A stretch of DNA of 64,000 bases from Fusobacterium gastrosuis (GCF_900095285.1 NZ_LT607734.1:1178001-1242000), one strand, 5' to 3'; numbered from the stretch's first letter, positions 19,804-29,057 are shown. Notes: generated by a model from the sequence alone, not told the origin. Program-made: numbers and translations.

Positions 19804-19812
19804 TGTTATAAT
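19804..19812 (+). promoter_or_regulatory. Extended -10 promoter element before the MATE gene
   Basis: TGTTATAAT (19804-19812) is an extended -10 element 31 bases before the ATG. No good -35 is seen. Confidence 0.45.
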
Positions 19813-19842
19813 AATTGCTATATAAATTTTTAGGAGAAAAAA

Positions 19843-21207
19843 ATGAGAGTTTTAAAATTCGATACAACGGTTGATTTAATTAATGATGGTATACTGAAGT
19901 CTATATTGATTTTTTCCTTACCAATACTTATTTCAAATATATTTCAACAGCTATATAACATGGCAGATATAGCTATTGTTGGAAATACTTTAGGGGATAG
20001 GTCACTTGCAGCTATTGGTGCATCCACTGCTGTTTTTGATTTATTGGTAAATTTTGCAGTAGGAGTAGGAAATGGACTTAGTATGGTAGTTGCAAGAAAT
20101 TATGGTGCTAAAGATGAGAAATTATTAAAAAAATCTGTGGCAGCTTCTGTAATAATAGGATTATTTTTATCAATTAGTTTAGTTATTTTATCACGATTTA
20201 TTTTGATTCCACTTTTAAATTTTTTAAATACACCGCAGGAAATTATAGGAGAAGCTTATTCTTATATAAGCATAATAACATTATTTATAGTTGTAACTTT
20301 TGGATATAACTTACTTTCTGGTCTGCTTAGAGCCATTGGAAATAGTTTTATGTCATTAGTATTTTTAGTTATAGCTTCAATCATAAATATTATCTTAGAC
20401 ATATATTTCATAACATCATTAAATATGGGAATAGCTGGTGCAGCAATTGCAACAGTCATAGCACAAGCAGTTTCAGTAATATTATGTGCCATCTATATTT
20501 ACAAAAAGGTTCCTATTTTAATACCAAGGAAAAAAGATTTTAAATTTGATGAAAGACTGTATAAAGAACTTCTGGGGCAAGGTTTTTCTATGGGCTTTAT
20601 GATAGCAATAGTACTGGTAGGAACAGTAATACTGCAAATGGCTATAAATAATTTTGGCTATCTAATTATTGCAGCACATATAGCAGCGAGAAAGCTTATG
20701 ATGTTCTCAATTATGCCCATTACAACTTTAGCAGTGGCTTTAGCAACTTTTGTATCTCAAAATAAAGGAGCAAATAAAGGATTGAGAATAAAAAAAGGAG
20801 TACTATATGTAAATATATTGGGAATAGTTTTTGGTATATTTTTATTTGTAACAATGCTTTTGTATTCAAAAGATATGGTAAGATTTTTATCTGGTTCTAA
20901 TTCCGAAGAAGTTCTATCAAATGGTTCTAACTACTTAAAGGTAGCAGCACCTTTTTTTGGAATTTTAGCCATTGTTTTAAATACAAGATATGCTTTGCAA
21001 GCTTTGGGTCAAAAAATATTACCACTCGTTTCCAGTGTTATTGAATTAATTGGAAAAGTACTGTTTGTTGTGTATATGATTCCTAAATTAGGATATTTTG
21101 GAGTAATGATCTGTGAACCATTAATTTGGATAATTATGGCCATTCAACTAACTCATTCTTTTTATAAAAATGATTATATAAAAAAATTAAACACAAAATT
21201 GAAATAA
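19843..21207 (+). CDS. MATE-family multidrug/Na+ efflux transporter
   Basis: This is a 454-residue protein with twelve predicted membrane helices in two related halves. The N-terminal half has PILISNIFQQLYNMADIAIVG and the helix with AIGASTAVFDLL, typical of the NorM/DinF superfamily. MATE proteins export cationic drugs or metabolites in exchange for Na+ or H+. It has its own extended -10 promoter and RBS (TAGGAG), and lies alone between the lysine and methionine blocks. Substrate unknown; no regulator is adjacent. Confidence 0.9.
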   Translation: MRVLKFDTTVDLINDGILKSILIFSLPILISNIFQQLYNMADIAIVGNTLGDRSLAAIGASTAVFDLLVNFAVGVGNGLSMVVARNYGAKDEKLLKKSVAASVIIGLFLSISLVILSRFILIPLLNFLNTPQEIIGEAYSYISIITLFIVVTFGYNLLSGLLRAIGNSFMSLVFLVIASIINIILDIYFITSLNMGIAGAAIATVIAQAVSVILCAIYIYKKVPILIPRKKDFKFDERLYKELLGQGFSMGFMIAIVLVGTVILQMAINNFGYLIIAAHIAARKLMMFSIMPITTLAVALATFVSQNKGANKGLRIKKGVLYVNILGIVFGIFLFVTMLLYSKDMVRFLSGSNSEEVLSNGSNYLKVAAPFFGILAIVLNTRYALQALGQKILPLVSSVIELIGKVLFVVYMIPKLGYFGVMICEPLIWIIMAIQLTHSFYKNDYIKKLNTKLK

Positions 21208-21211
21208 ATGA

Positions 21212-21240
21212 TTGACAAAGCTACTATAATATAGTAAAAT
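21212..21240 (+). promoter_or_regulatory. Promoter of the metF-metH operon
   Basis: A consensus -35 TTGACA (21212-21217) and TAAAAT (21235-21240) are spaced 17 bases apart. It begins 4 bases after the MATE stop. Confidence 0.7.
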
Positions 21241-21255
21241 CCATTTCAATATAAT

Positions 21256-21362
21256 AACCATAAAGAGAAACGGAGGGACAGGCCCTTAGATGTTTCAGCA
21301 ACCTACTGCATATGAAAATCATGTGGTGTGGTGCTAATGCCTGAGCTATGGAAGATAGGTAA
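21256..21362 (+). ncRNA. SAM-I riboswitch (S box)
   Basis: S-box elements occur in the canonical order: AAAGAG, CGGAGGGACAGGCCC, GATGTTTCAGCAACC, a variable hairpin, GGTGTGGTGCTAATGCCTG, and the 3' core GGAAGATAGGT. SAM binding in this class promotes termination of methionine genes. GGAAG (21350-21354) can pair with CTTCC (21372-21376) of the following terminator as a candidate antiterminator. Located directly before metF, it fits feedback by S-adenosylmethionine. Confidence 0.93.
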
Positions 21363-21373
21363 AAAAAGAAACT

Positions 21374-21397
21374 TCCTAGTAAAGCTAGGATTTTTTT
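21374..21397 (+). terminator. SAM-I riboswitch terminator
   Basis: A short stem, TCCTAG (21374-21379) with CTAGGA (21385-21390), is followed by seven T residues. It lies between the S box and the metF ribosome binding site. Confidence 0.8.
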
Positions 21398-21417
21398 ATT
21401 ATAAGGAAGGGGCAAAT

Positions 21418-22296
21418 ATGAGAATTGCAGAAATATTAAAACACAATCAATTGACAACATCATTTGAAGTTTTTCCGCCAAATGATAAAGTGGGATTGGA
21501 CACGGTATATAATTGTTTAGACAAATTAGCATTAGAAAATCCCGATTTTATTAGCGTTACCTATGGAGCAGGTGGAAATACAAAAGGACGAACAGTAGAA
21601 ATTGCAAGCAAAATAAAAAATCAAAATAAAATAGAATCACTTGCACATTTAACATGTATAGGTTCAAAAAAAGAAGATATAGATGAGATATTAAGACAAC
21701 TAAAGAGCAATAACATTGAAAATATCCTTGCTCTTCGCGGCGACTATCCTTTGGATGGAAAACTAGTGGAAGGAGATTTTAAATATGCAAAAGATTTAGT
21801 TGAATATATTCGTTTAAAAGATAGTTCATTTTCAATAGGTGCTGCTTTTTATCCGGAAGGTCATAGGGAAACTAACGATCTATTAGATTTGTTTTATTTA
21901 AAAGAAAAAGTAAATGCAGGAGTAGATTTTTTAATATCACAAATATTTTTGGATAATGAATACTTATATAATTTTAGAGATAAACTGGAAAAATTGCAGA
22001 TAGATACTCCACTTATAGCCGGGATTATGCCTGTTACAAATGCAAAACAAATAAAAAAAATTACATCACTTTGTGCATGTACAATTCCTAAGAAATTCTT
22101 AAAAATATTAGAAAAGTATGAACATAATGAAGAAGCATTGAGAGAAGCAGGGCTTAGTTATGCAATTGAACAGATTACAGATTTAATTGCTTCAGATATA
22201 AGGGGAATTCATATATATACTATGAATAAAACAGAAACAGCCAAAAAGATTATAGATGCAACAGGGATAATTAGAAACTATCATAAGGAGGTTTAA
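21418..22296 (+). CDS. metF: 5,10-Methylenetetrahydrofolate reductase
   Basis: This flavoenzyme makes 5-methyl-tetrahydrofolate, the methyl donor for MetH. From ATG 21418 it is 292 residues, normal for MetF, with TTSFEVFPPND at the N-terminus, FISVTYGAGG, ALRGDYP near 100 and ISQIFLDN. An in-frame ATG at 21328 lies inside the riboswitch and is rejected. AAGGAAGGGG at 21403-21412 serves ATG 21418. The stop lies 1 base before metH, whose ribosome binding site is within metF. Expression is expected to fall when SAM is abundant. Confidence 0.94.
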   Translation: MRIAEILKHNQLTTSFEVFPPNDKVGLDTVYNCLDKLALENPDFISVTYGAGGNTKGRTVEIASKIKNQNKIESLAHLTCIGSKKEDIDEILRQLKSNNIENILALRGDYPLDGKLVEGDFKYAKDLVEYIRLKDSSFSIGAAFYPEGHRETNDLLDLFYLKEKVNAGVDFLISQIFLDNEYLYNFRDKLEKLQIDTPLIAGIMPVTNAKQIKKITSLCACTIPKKFLKILEKYEHNEEALREAGLSYAIEQITDLIASDIRGIHIYTMNKTETAKKIIDATGIIRNYHKEV

Positions 22297-22297
22297 T

Positions 22298-25200
22298 ATG
22301 CTTCGTGAAGACTTAGAAAAAAGAATATTGATATTAGACGGAGCAATGGGAACCGTTTTACAAAAATATGATTTAACAGAAGTAGATTTTGCTGGAAAAG
22401 CAAAAGGTTGCTATGAAATTTTAAATGAAACAAGACCGGATATTATAAAAGAAATTCATGAAAAATATATTCAAGCGGGTGCAGATATAATAGAAACAAA
22501 TAGCTTTAACTGTAACGCTATATCTTTAAAAGATTATGGCTTTGAAAATAAAGTTTTTGAACTGGCAAAAAAAGCCGGAGAAATTGCAAGAGAAGCTACT
22601 AAAATTACCAGTAAAAAAATATATATTTTAGGTTCAATAGGACCCACAAATAAGAGCTTAAGCTTTCCAATTGGGGATATACCATTTGAAAGATCACTCT
22701 CATTTAAAGAATTATTAGAAGTCTATAAAGAGCAAATAAGAGGACTTATAGCCGGAGGAGTTGACGGTTTATTAATAGAAACAATATTTGATGGATTAAA
22801 TGGAAAAGCCGCAGTTCTAGCAGCGGAAGAAGTCTACGAAGAACTAGGATTAAATCTTCCAATTTGTATTTCAGCAACTGTTAATAGACAAGGGAAATTA
22901 TTGACAGGACAGAGTATAGAATCTTTGATTGCAAGTTTAGATGGCCCTTCCATTTTATCTTTTGGATTTAATTGTTCCTTTGGAGCAAAGGATTTAGTTC
23001 CACTTATAAAAAAAATTCAACAAAGTACAACAAAATTTATATCACTTTATCCAAATGCTGGTTTACCTAATCAAAATGGAGATTATGTTGAAACTGCTGA
23101 ACAAATGAAAAATGATATTGCTAGTATAGTTGAAAATCAAGAAATTAATATATTGGGTGGGTGCTGTGGAACAACTTATGAACATATAAAAGTTTTAGCA
23201 GAATTAGTAAAGGGTAAAAGTCCAAGAAAAGCTCCTAAAGAAAATATATTAAAAGCCTGCTTATCAGGAAATGAAATCTATAGGCATAAGGAAGTTTTTA
23301 CATGTGTTGGGGAAAGAAATAACATTTCAGGATCAAAATTATTTCGTACAATGATTGAAGAGAAAAATTATTTAAAGGCTTTAGATGTTGCAAGACAACA
23401 AATAGAAACTGGAGCTAAAGTTATAGATGTAAATTTAGATGATGGAATTATGGATTCTAAAATTGAAATGAGAAATTTTTTGAGAGTTCTACAAAATGAT
23501 AGTTTTATTTCAAAGGTTCCTATAATGATAGATTCATCAGATTTTGAAGTTATAGAAGAAGGCTTACAAAATATAGCGGGAAAGGCAATAGTAAATTCTA
23601 TAAGTCTAAAAGAAGGAGAAAGAGAATTTCTAAGAAAAGCAAAAATTATAAGAAAATATAGAGCGTCAATAGTTGTAATGGCATTTGATGAACAGGGGCA
23701 AGGAGTTGATTCAAAAAGAAAAATTGAGATATGCCAAAGATCTTACAATCTATTAAAAAGTTTAAACATAAGTGATGAAGATATCTTCTTCGACCCTAAT
23801 ATATTGAGTATAGGAACTGGAGAAGAAGCTGCTCGTTATCATGGCAGAGAGTTTTTAAAATGTGTAGATTATATTAAAAAAAATATGCCTAAGTGTGGTA
23901 TAGTTGGAGGATTGAGTAACTTATCCTTTGCATTTAGAGGAAATAACCCTTTAAGAACTGCAATGCACAATGTATTTTTAATGCTTGCTAAACCAAGAGG
24001 TTTTAATTTTGCAATATTGAATCCCAAAGAATTATCAACAGATTATAAAGAAGAAGACATAAAAATAATAGAAGATTTTATACTTGGAAATGATGATAAT
24101 ATTGAAAAACTATTATCTCTAAATTTTGTAAAAAAACAAGAAGATAAAATCGTTTTTTCTGAAAGTCCTGAAGATAAAATAAAGAAAGCATTAATTCAAG
24201 GTGGGAGTTTATCTTTGGTTGATGAAATACATGAACTTTTAAAAAAATATACGGCTCTTGAAATTTTGGAAAACATTTTGATGTCAGCTATGCAAGAAAT
24301 TGGGAAATTATTTGAAAATGGAGATCTTTATTTACCTCAACTTATAAGATCAGCGTCTGTTATGAATGATTGTGTAAATACTTTAACTCCATATTTAGAA
24401 AAAGTTGATAAACAGAGCTCTTCAAAAGGGAAAATTTTAATGTCGACTGTTGATGGAGATGTCCACGACATAGGTAAAAACATAGTTGGAACTGTTTTAG
24501 AATGCAATGGATATGAAGTTATAGATTTAGGGGTAATGGTAAAAAAAGAAAAAATAGTTGAAATGGCTAAAAAGGAAAATGTGGATATAATTACATTGAG
24601 TGGTCTTATTAGTCCATCATTGAAAGAAATGGAAAAAGTAGCAGAACTATGTAAAAAAGAAGGGCTACAAATTCCAGTTTTGATTGCTGGAGCAGCAACT
24701 TCAAGATTACATACTGGGATGAAAGTCTTGCCTAATTATGATTATAGCTTGCATATAACTGACGCCATGGATACCGTTTCAACAGTTTCGCAATTATTGT
24801 CTACCAAAAGAAAAGATTTTATTGAGAAGAAACAAAAACAACTTATTAATGCTGTAAAAAGACATGAAATTTCTCAAAAAAGAGAAATAGAAAAAGTATG
24901 TGAAGATGTTCCAAAAGAAAATAGATATGTACCTAAATATTTAGGTAAAAAATTTTTAGAATTGCCGGTTGTGGAGCTTGAAAAAGAATTGAGTTATGAT
25001 ATAGCTCTTTATGCGTTACGAGTTAAAAATACAAAAGAAGAAGAAAAAACACTAAGAGAACTAAAAGAAATTTTTGAAGAAATGAAAAAGCAAAATATAA
25101 CTTTTAGGGCTGCTTATGGATATTTTAAGGTCAAAAGAGATGGAAATCAGCTTGAAGTTGAAGACGAAGTTTTTGAAGTATTACCAGAATTTTCAAGATA

Positions 25201-25540
25201 TATTGAAGTTGAAGATTATCTGGGAGCATTTGTAATATCTGTTGAGAGCCAATTATTTAAAAATGATAAATACAAATCAATTTTAGAATTATTAATGTGT
25301 AATTCTCTTGCAGAAACTGCATCTCAATATATGGAAAAAAGAGTTTCTGATGAAATATGCCCTACATTTTTACGACCGGCTGTCGGTTATCCTATGCTTG
25401 CTGATCATTCTTTAAAAAGAGTCGTATTCGATTTGGTTGATGGTGAAAAAACAGGAGCAAAATTAAGTTCATCTTATGCTATGTCCCCTCTTAGTTCGGT
25501 ATGTGGCTTTTATATCAGTAATGATAGAGCTAAGTATTAG
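22298..25540 (+). CDS. metH: Cobalamin-dependent methionine synthase (short activation domain)
   Basis: MetH transfers methyl from methyl-THF to homocysteine through cobalamin. Domains in order: homocysteine-binding (about 1-300; zinc cysteines in GFNCSFG and GGCCGTTYEH); pterin-binding (about 320-600; GERNNISGSK, IMIDSSDFEV); cobalamin cap and B12 domain (about 640-850; GDVHDIGKNIVG with the cobalt His, SGLISPSLKEM, AGAATSR); and a C-terminal AdoMet-activation domain with RPAVGYPMLADHS near 1040. At 1080 residues it is shorter than E. coli MetH (1227), mainly in the activation domain, but the signature motif is kept. Dependence on B12 links it metabolically to glutamate mutase upstream. Confidence 0.95.
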   Translation: MLREDLEKRILILDGAMGTVLQKYDLTEVDFAGKAKGCYEILNETRPDIIKEIHEKYIQAGADIIETNSFNCNAISLKDYGFENKVFELAKKAGEIAREATKITSKKIYILGSIGPTNKSLSFPIGDIPFERSLSFKELLEVYKEQIRGLIAGGVDGLLIETIFDGLNGKAAVLAAEEVYEELGLNLPICISATVNRQGKLLTGQSIESLIASLDGPSILSFGFNCSFGAKDLVPLIKKIQQSTTKFISLYPNAGLPNQNGDYVETAEQMKNDIASIVENQEINILGGCCGTTYEHIKVLAELVKGKSPRKAPKENILKACLSGNEIYRHKEVFTCVGERNNISGSKLFRTMIEEKNYLKALDVARQQIETGAKVIDVNLDDGIMDSKIEMRNFLRVLQNDSFISKVPIMIDSSDFEVIEEGLQNIAGKAIVNSISLKEGEREFLRKAKIIRKYRASIVVMAFDEQGQGVDSKRKIEICQRSYNLLKSLNISDEDIFFDPNILSIGTGEEAARYHGREFLKCVDYIKKNMPKCGIVGGLSNLSFAFRGNNPLRTAMHNVFLMLAKPRGFNFAILNPKELSTDYKEEDIKIIEDFILGNDDNIEKLLSLNFVKKQEDKIVFSESPEDKIKKALIQGGSLSLVDEIHELLKKYTALEILENILMSAMQEIGKLFENGDLYLPQLIRSASVMNDCVNTLTPYLEKVDKQSSSKGKILMSTVDGDVHDIGKNIVGTVLECNGYEVIDLGVMVKKEKIVEMAKKENVDIITLSGLISPSLKEMEKVAELCKKEGLQIPVLIAGAATSRLHTGMKVLPNYDYSLHITDAMDTVSTVSQLLSTKRKDFIEKKQKQLINAVKRHEISQKREIEKVCEDVPKENRYVPKYLGKKFLELPVVELEKELSYDIALYALRVKNTKEEEKTLRELKEIFEEMKKQNITFRAAYGYFKVKRDGNQLEVEDEVFEVLPEFSRYIEVEDYLGAFVISVESQLFKNDKYKSILELLMCNSLAETASQYMEKRVSDEICPTFLRPAVGYPMLADHSLKRVVFDLVDGEKTGAKLSSSYAMSPLSSVCGFYISNDRAKY

Positions 25541-25597
25541 AAAGTATTTAAAATACTATATAAATTTCGGAACTCCTTTGTATTAAGCTATATTATA

Positions 25598-25606
25598 TGT
25601 TATAAT
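25598..25606 (+). promoter_or_regulatory. Extended -10 promoter element before the mgtC-like gene
   Basis: TGTTATAAT (25598-25606) is an extended -10 element 47 bases before the ATG. It follows metH after a short AT-rich gap with only a weak hairpin at 25541-25556. Confidence 0.45.
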
Positions 25607-25652
25607 ATATAGACATATATTTCAAAAATAGTTTATACAAAGGGGTTTTATT

Positions 25653-26378
25653 ATGGAAGAGTTAGTACGAGAATTTATGAATGATAGATTTGTGGGAGAA
25701 TTATCATTTCCAATAGTATGTTTAAGACTTTCACTTGCTATTATATTTGGTGGTATAGTTGGGTTTGAGAGAGAAAAAAACAATAGACCAGCAGGATTTA
25801 GAACTCATATTTTAGTCTGTTTTGGTGCAGCAATTGTTTCAATGATAGAGGATCAATTGAGATTAAATCTTATTCAACAATATGGAAGTAACGGATTAAA
25901 TTTAGCACTTGGAAGAATGGGAGCACAAGTAATTAGTGGAATAGGTTTCTTAGGTGCAGGAAGTATAATGAAAGATAAAGGGGAAACTATTGGAGGAATG
26001 ACAACAGCAGCAGGAATATGGGCAACTGGTTGTGTTGGACTATGTATAGGCTGGGGATTTCATAATATAGCTATGATAGCAATAGCTTTTATGTTAGTTG
26101 TGATGGTTTCTTTCAAAAAAATAGAATCTAAATTGATAAGAAAATCAAGATTGATTTCATTTGAAGTTAAATATGAATTGGAAGAAGATATTTCAGATGT
26201 TATGTTATCATGCTATGAAGTATTTAGAGAAAAGGCTATAAGAATCTCGGAGATAGATAAAGACTTGAACAATAATATAGTAGTTTTTACAGTTAGTATG
26301 AAGGGAAGAAATAATATATCAGATATAATTGTCAGTCTATCGGCAAATCCTAAAGTTGAATATGTAAGGGATATATAA
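25653..26378 (+). CDS. MgtC/SapB-family inner-membrane protein
   Basis: This is a 241-residue protein with an N-terminal MgtC domain of four to five membrane helices (about 20-150). It includes the family motif GFEREKNNRPAGFRTHIL and later GIGFLGAGSIM and TAAGIWATGCVG. A cytoplasmic, ACT-like C-terminal domain covers about 160-241. MgtC proteins are linked to Mg2+ limitation and membrane potential in other bacteria; transport itself is not proven. Its last base overlaps the ruvC start, so the two are probably co-transcribed. No riboswitch or Mg-sensing leader was recognised. Confidence 0.88.
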   Translation: MEELVREFMNDRFVGELSFPIVCLRLSLAIIFGGIVGFEREKNNRPAGFRTHILVCFGAAIVSMIEDQLRLNLIQQYGSNGLNLALGRMGAQVISGIGFLGAGSIMKDKGETIGGMTTAAGIWATGCVGLCIGWGFHNIAMIAIAFMLVVMVSFKKIESKLIRKSRLISFEVKYELEEDISDVMLSCYEVFREKAIRISEIDKDLNNNIVVFTVSMKGRNNISDIIVSLSANPKVEYVRDI

Positions 26379-26947
26379 TGAGAATAATAGGAATAGATCC
26401 AGGAACAGCAATAGTTGGTTATGGAATAGTAGATTTTGAAAAAAGTAAGTATAATACAGTTCATTATGGGGTAATAACGACTTCAAAAGATTTAGCAATG
26501 GAGGAAAGATTACATATAGTATATAAGGAATTGGGAAAGCTTCTAGATGAATATAAACCAGAATACATGGCAATAGAAGATTTGTTTTATTTTAAAAATA
26601 ATAAAACGGTTATTTCGGTTGCACAAGCAAGAGGTATAGTTCTATTGACAGCAATACAAAGAGGTATTTCAATAGCAAGTTACACACCACTACAAGTAAA
26701 AATAGGAATTACGGGATACGGAAAAGCAGATAAAAAACAAATTCAACAGATGGTACAGAAATTTTTAAATTTATCTGAAATTCCAAAACCAGATGATGCA
26801 GCTGATGGATTAGCGATAGCAATTACTCATATTAATTCGTTAAATTCTAAAATAAACTTTTCTTCGAGTAATAATTTAAAAAGCTTAAAAACAAATTCTA
26901 ATAAAATTAGTCTAGAAGAATATAAAAAATTAATTGGCAGTAAGTAG
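26378..26947 (+). CDS. ruvC: Holliday junction resolvase RuvC
   Basis: This endonuclease resolves Holliday junctions with RuvAB. The acidic catalytic residues are visible in IIGIDPGTA (Asp7), AIEDLFYFKN (Glu about 65) and DDAADGLAIAI (two Asp near 140). The core is about 160 residues; the product has 189, with a polar C-terminal extension rich in Asn, Ser and Lys that is dispensable in appearance. It starts on the last base of the mgtC-like stop. ruvA and ruvB are not here. Confidence 0.95.
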   Translation: MRIIGIDPGTAIVGYGIVDFEKSKYNTVHYGVITTSKDLAMEERLHIVYKELGKLLDEYKPEYMAIEDLFYFKNNKTVISVAQARGIVLLTAIQRGISIASYTPLQVKIGITGYGKADKKQIQQMVQKFLNLSEIPKPDDAADGLAIAITHINSLNSKINFSSSNNLKSLKTNSNKISLEEYKKLIGSK

Positions 26948-26955
26948 AGGTAAAT

Positions 26956-27483
26956 ATGGAAAAAATAAAATTATTGGTTTTGGATGTCGATGGAACTTTA
27001 ACAAATGGGAAGTTGTATATTGATAATTATTTAGATAATTTAGCAAATGAAGGTAAGGCATTTCATGTTAGAGATGGATTTGCTATGGTTAACTGGCTTA
27101 AACAGGGTGGAGAAATTGCAATTTTAACTGGAAAATATTCTAATATAGTTAGTAAAAGAGCAGAAGAATTAGGGATAAAGTATGTTATTCAAGCTTCAAA
27201 AAATAAGACAAAAGATTTAAAAAAATTATTAAGTGAATTAAATTTAGATTTTTCAAATGTCGCTTATATGGGTGATGATGTAAATGATATTGGAGTTATG
27301 CTGAGAGTAGCTTGTCCTGCTTGCCCAGCGGATGCAGTAGATGAGGTAAGAAATCTTTCAAATATAAAATTTATATCTTCTAAAAATGGTGGAGATGGAG
27401 CAGTTAGAGAATTTTTAGAGTATATAATGAAAAATAATGGAATGTGGAAAAAGGTTCTGGATAGATACATGAATGAGGAATAA
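26956..27483 (+). CDS. kdsC: KdsC-type HAD phosphatase (Kdo 8-phosphate phosphatase)
   Basis: This haloacid dehalogenase-type phosphatase has nucleophile motif I VLDVDGTLTNG (Asp9), motif II LTGKYS and motif IV YMGDDVNDIGVM. The length of 175 residues and absence of a cap domain fit tetrameric KdsC/YrbI, which makes Kdo for lipopolysaccharide. PACPADAVDEVR near 120 is typical of the subgroup. Kdo synthesis implies an outer membrane, as in Fusobacteria. Related phosphatases act on acylneuraminate 9-phosphate, so substrate is probable, not certain. RBS AGAGG. Confidence 0.88.
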   Translation: MEKIKLLVLDVDGTLTNGKLYIDNYLDNLANEGKAFHVRDGFAMVNWLKQGGEIAILTGKYSNIVSKRAEELGIKYVIQASKNKTKDLKKLLSELNLDFSNVAYMGDDVNDIGVMLRVACPACPADAVDEVRNLSNIKFISSKNGGDGAVREFLEYIMKNNGMWKKVLDRYMNEE

Positions 27484-27484
27484 T

Positions 27485-27805
27485 ATGAAAAAGAATTTTA
27501 ATGAAGTAATAAAAAAAAGTGTAGAGCTTCGTAAAAAATACCATGAACTCGAAAAAGAATATCATGGTTCAGAATGGACATTAGAAGAAGATGTAATAGC
27601 TTATCTTAGTGATTCTGCATTGGTAGGAAGGTTAATTATGGATAGAAAGGGTAGATGGCCGGCAGATACTTCTAAAAGACAGTTAGAACATAAATTAGCT
27701 GAAAATATTTGGTGGATATTAACTATTGCAGATAGGCTAAATATAAATATAGAAGAAGAAGTTGAAAATTTTTTCGAATATACTGATAAAAAAATAAATG
27801 ATTAA
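27485..27805 (+). CDS. MazG-like protein
   Basis: This is a 106-residue, all-alpha protein of the MazG-like nucleotide pyrophosphohydrolase superfamily. The helices carry EWTLEEDVIAYLSDSALVGRLIMD and EHKLAENIWWILTIAD, matching the acidic metal-binding pattern. Relatives hydrolyse non-canonical or surplus NTPs; the substrate here is unknown. I chose ATG 27485, with GAGGA 5-6 bases upstream. The in-frame ATG at 27473 lies within the kdsC end. It is followed by a strong bidirectional terminator. Confidence 0.8.
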   Translation: MKKNFNEVIKKSVELRKKYHELEKEYHGSEWTLEEDVIAYLSDSALVGRLIMDRKGRWPADTSKRQLEHKLAENIWWILTIADRLNINIEEEVENFFEYTDKKIND

Positions 27806-27807
27806 AA

Positions 27808-27839
27808 AAAAGCTAAGAAATTTAATTTCTTAGCTTTTT
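27808..27839. terminator. Bidirectional terminator between MazG-like and Spy-like genes
   Basis: AGCTAAGAAAT (27811-27821) pairs with ATTTCTTAGCT (27825-27835), flanked by an A-run and a T-run. It therefore works on both strands for the convergent genes. Confidence 0.88.
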
Positions 27840-27841
27840 GC

Positions 27842-28243
27842 TTATTTAGAACCATTTAATCTTTTAACAGCTAACTCTCTAGCTTTAACATACTGTTCTT
27901 GAGTTATTAATTTTTGAATTTTTATTTGGCTTCTAATTCTCTCTTTTGAAATAGACGCTTCAATGCTTCCAATCTTGTCAAAAGTTTTATCAATCTCATC
28001 TAAATATTTTTCAGGCCCATCTAAAACATATTTATTAATTTGAAGCTGTAATTGTTCAATTTCTAATGTCTTTAGCCTATAAGAACTTGCAACTTCATTC
28101 ATCAAATCTTTAGCCTTTTTAATATTTTCTTCCTTCACACCAACAGCTTTTAAGTCTTTATCTATGATTATTCCTAAACCAGTATCTTCAGCAAATCCTA
28201 AGATTGAAATAAACAAAAATAAACTCAATAAAATTTTTTTCAT
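27842..28243 (-). CDS. Small exported helical protein (Spy/CpxP-like), ECF operon
   Basis: This 133-residue protein has a clear signal peptide (MKKILLSLFLFISILGFA, cleavage after about residue 18). A mature, charged, helical region of about 115 residues follows. Its late segment QKLITQEQYVKARELA resembles the LTxxQ-type repeat of periplasmic Spy/CpxP chaperones, but the similarity is loose. It is the third gene behind an ECF sigma factor, so an envelope-stress role is likely. No cysteine or catalytic motif is seen. The function is inferred from architecture only. Confidence 0.7.
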   Translation of the reverse strand: MKKILLSLFLFISILGFAEDTGLGIIIDKDLKAVGVKEENIKKAKDLMNEVASSYRLKTLEIEQLQLQINKYVLDGPEKYLDEIDKTFDKIGSIEASISKERIRSQIKIQKLITQEQYVKARELAVKRLNGSK

Positions 28244-28261
28244 TCCTTAATTCATCCCCCA

Positions 28262-28573
28262 TTAAATTTGTGTATCAAATGCAAATAACTCATCAGGATT
28301 TAATTCTCCTGATTTTTTGTTAATTAAACCATTGTTATTATTATACAAACTAGAAACAAAAGCATCTTCACCAGCTTTACTTAACACAATGTTATTATTG
28401 TATATATTAGTATTGTTCGGCACAGATTTTACAAGACTATTATATGTAGACATTGTTACTATACCAACAAAAAATAACCCAACTGAAAACATAGACATTC
28501 TTTTATTTCTTCTTTTTTCTTCTTCCAATAATCCTTTGTATATATTGGCTCTAACTCTTTCTTTAGGTGACAT
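28262..28573 (-). CDS. Single-span membrane protein, candidate anti-sigma factor
   Basis: This 103-residue protein has a charged N-terminus (MSPKERVRANIYKGLLEEEK), one membrane helix at about 27-46 and an Asn-rich outer region. Its start overlaps the sigma factor stop by one base (TAATG), a coupling typical of sigma/anti-sigma pairs. It lacks the HxxxCxxC zinc motif of classic anti-sigma domains, so anti-sigma function is inferred from position and topology alone. I do not recognise the family. Confidence 0.65.
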   Translation of the reverse strand: MSPKERVRANIYKGLLEEEKRRNKRMSMFSVGLFFVGIVTMSTYNSLVKSVPNNTNIYNNNIVLSKAGEDAFVSSLYNNNNGLINKKSGELNPDELFAFDTQI

Positions 28574-29025
28574 TATTTTTCTCCTCCCATATCTTTGAGT
28601 GCTTTATAATAAATAGATTTAACAGTAGATAAATTTAAGTTTTTCATATCTGCTATTTCTTTTAATTTGTATCCATAGATATCTTTAAGAATTACGATTT
28701 CTTTTTCTTTTTCAGAAATTAAATTTAATTTTTCTTGTAAAATTATATTTGTATCAGAGTTAAATTCATCTGCAATTAAGAGAACTTCCTCATTCATTTC
28801 TAATTCAACTTTTTTCTTTTTAAAAAAATCATAAGTCTTATTTATAGCAATTCTATATATCCAAGTATATATATTACTTTCTTCTCTAAATTTATTTAGA
28901 TTTTTGTATACGCTCATAAAGACTTCTTGAGAAATATCTTCGGCATCATCACTATTTTTTACGATGCTTAGAACTTTATAATACACCTTATCAAAATATT
29001 CCTCAAATAAACTATCAAAATCCAT
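28573..29025 (-). CDS. ECF-family RNA polymerase sigma factor
   Basis: This is a 150-residue sigma-70 family member with only regions 2 and 4. Region 2 holds DDAEDISQEVFMSVYKNL and TWIYRIAINKTYDFFKKKK. Region 4 holds LKDIYGYKLKEIADMKNLNLSTVKSIYYKAL, a helix-turn-helix. It is the shorter, SigW/RpoE-like ECF type that responds to envelope or stress signals. It heads a three-gene operon with a membrane protein and an exported helical protein. An AAAC-N17-CGTC element just upstream looks like a promoter for an ECF factor, suggesting autoregulation. Confidence 0.92.
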   Translation of the reverse strand: MDFDSLFEEYFDKVYYKVLSIVKNSDDAEDISQEVFMSVYKNLNKFREESNIYTWIYRIAINKTYDFFKKKKVELEMNEEVLLIADEFNSDTNIILQEKLNLISEKEKEIVILKDIYGYKLKEIADMKNLNLSTVKSIYYKALKDMGGEK

Positions 29026-29057
29026 ATCATCTCTCCAAGTATGTATTATATTATTTA

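Noticed and set aside
21212..21230. TTGACA paired with TATAAT at 21225-21230
   Set aside because: The spacing is only 7 bases; TAAAAT at 21235-21240 gives the proper 17-base spacing.
21328..21417. Longer metF start inside the SAM riboswitch
   Set aside because: The in-frame ATG lies in riboswitch core sequence and would add about 30 residues not seen in MetF; ATG 21418 has a strong ribosome binding site.
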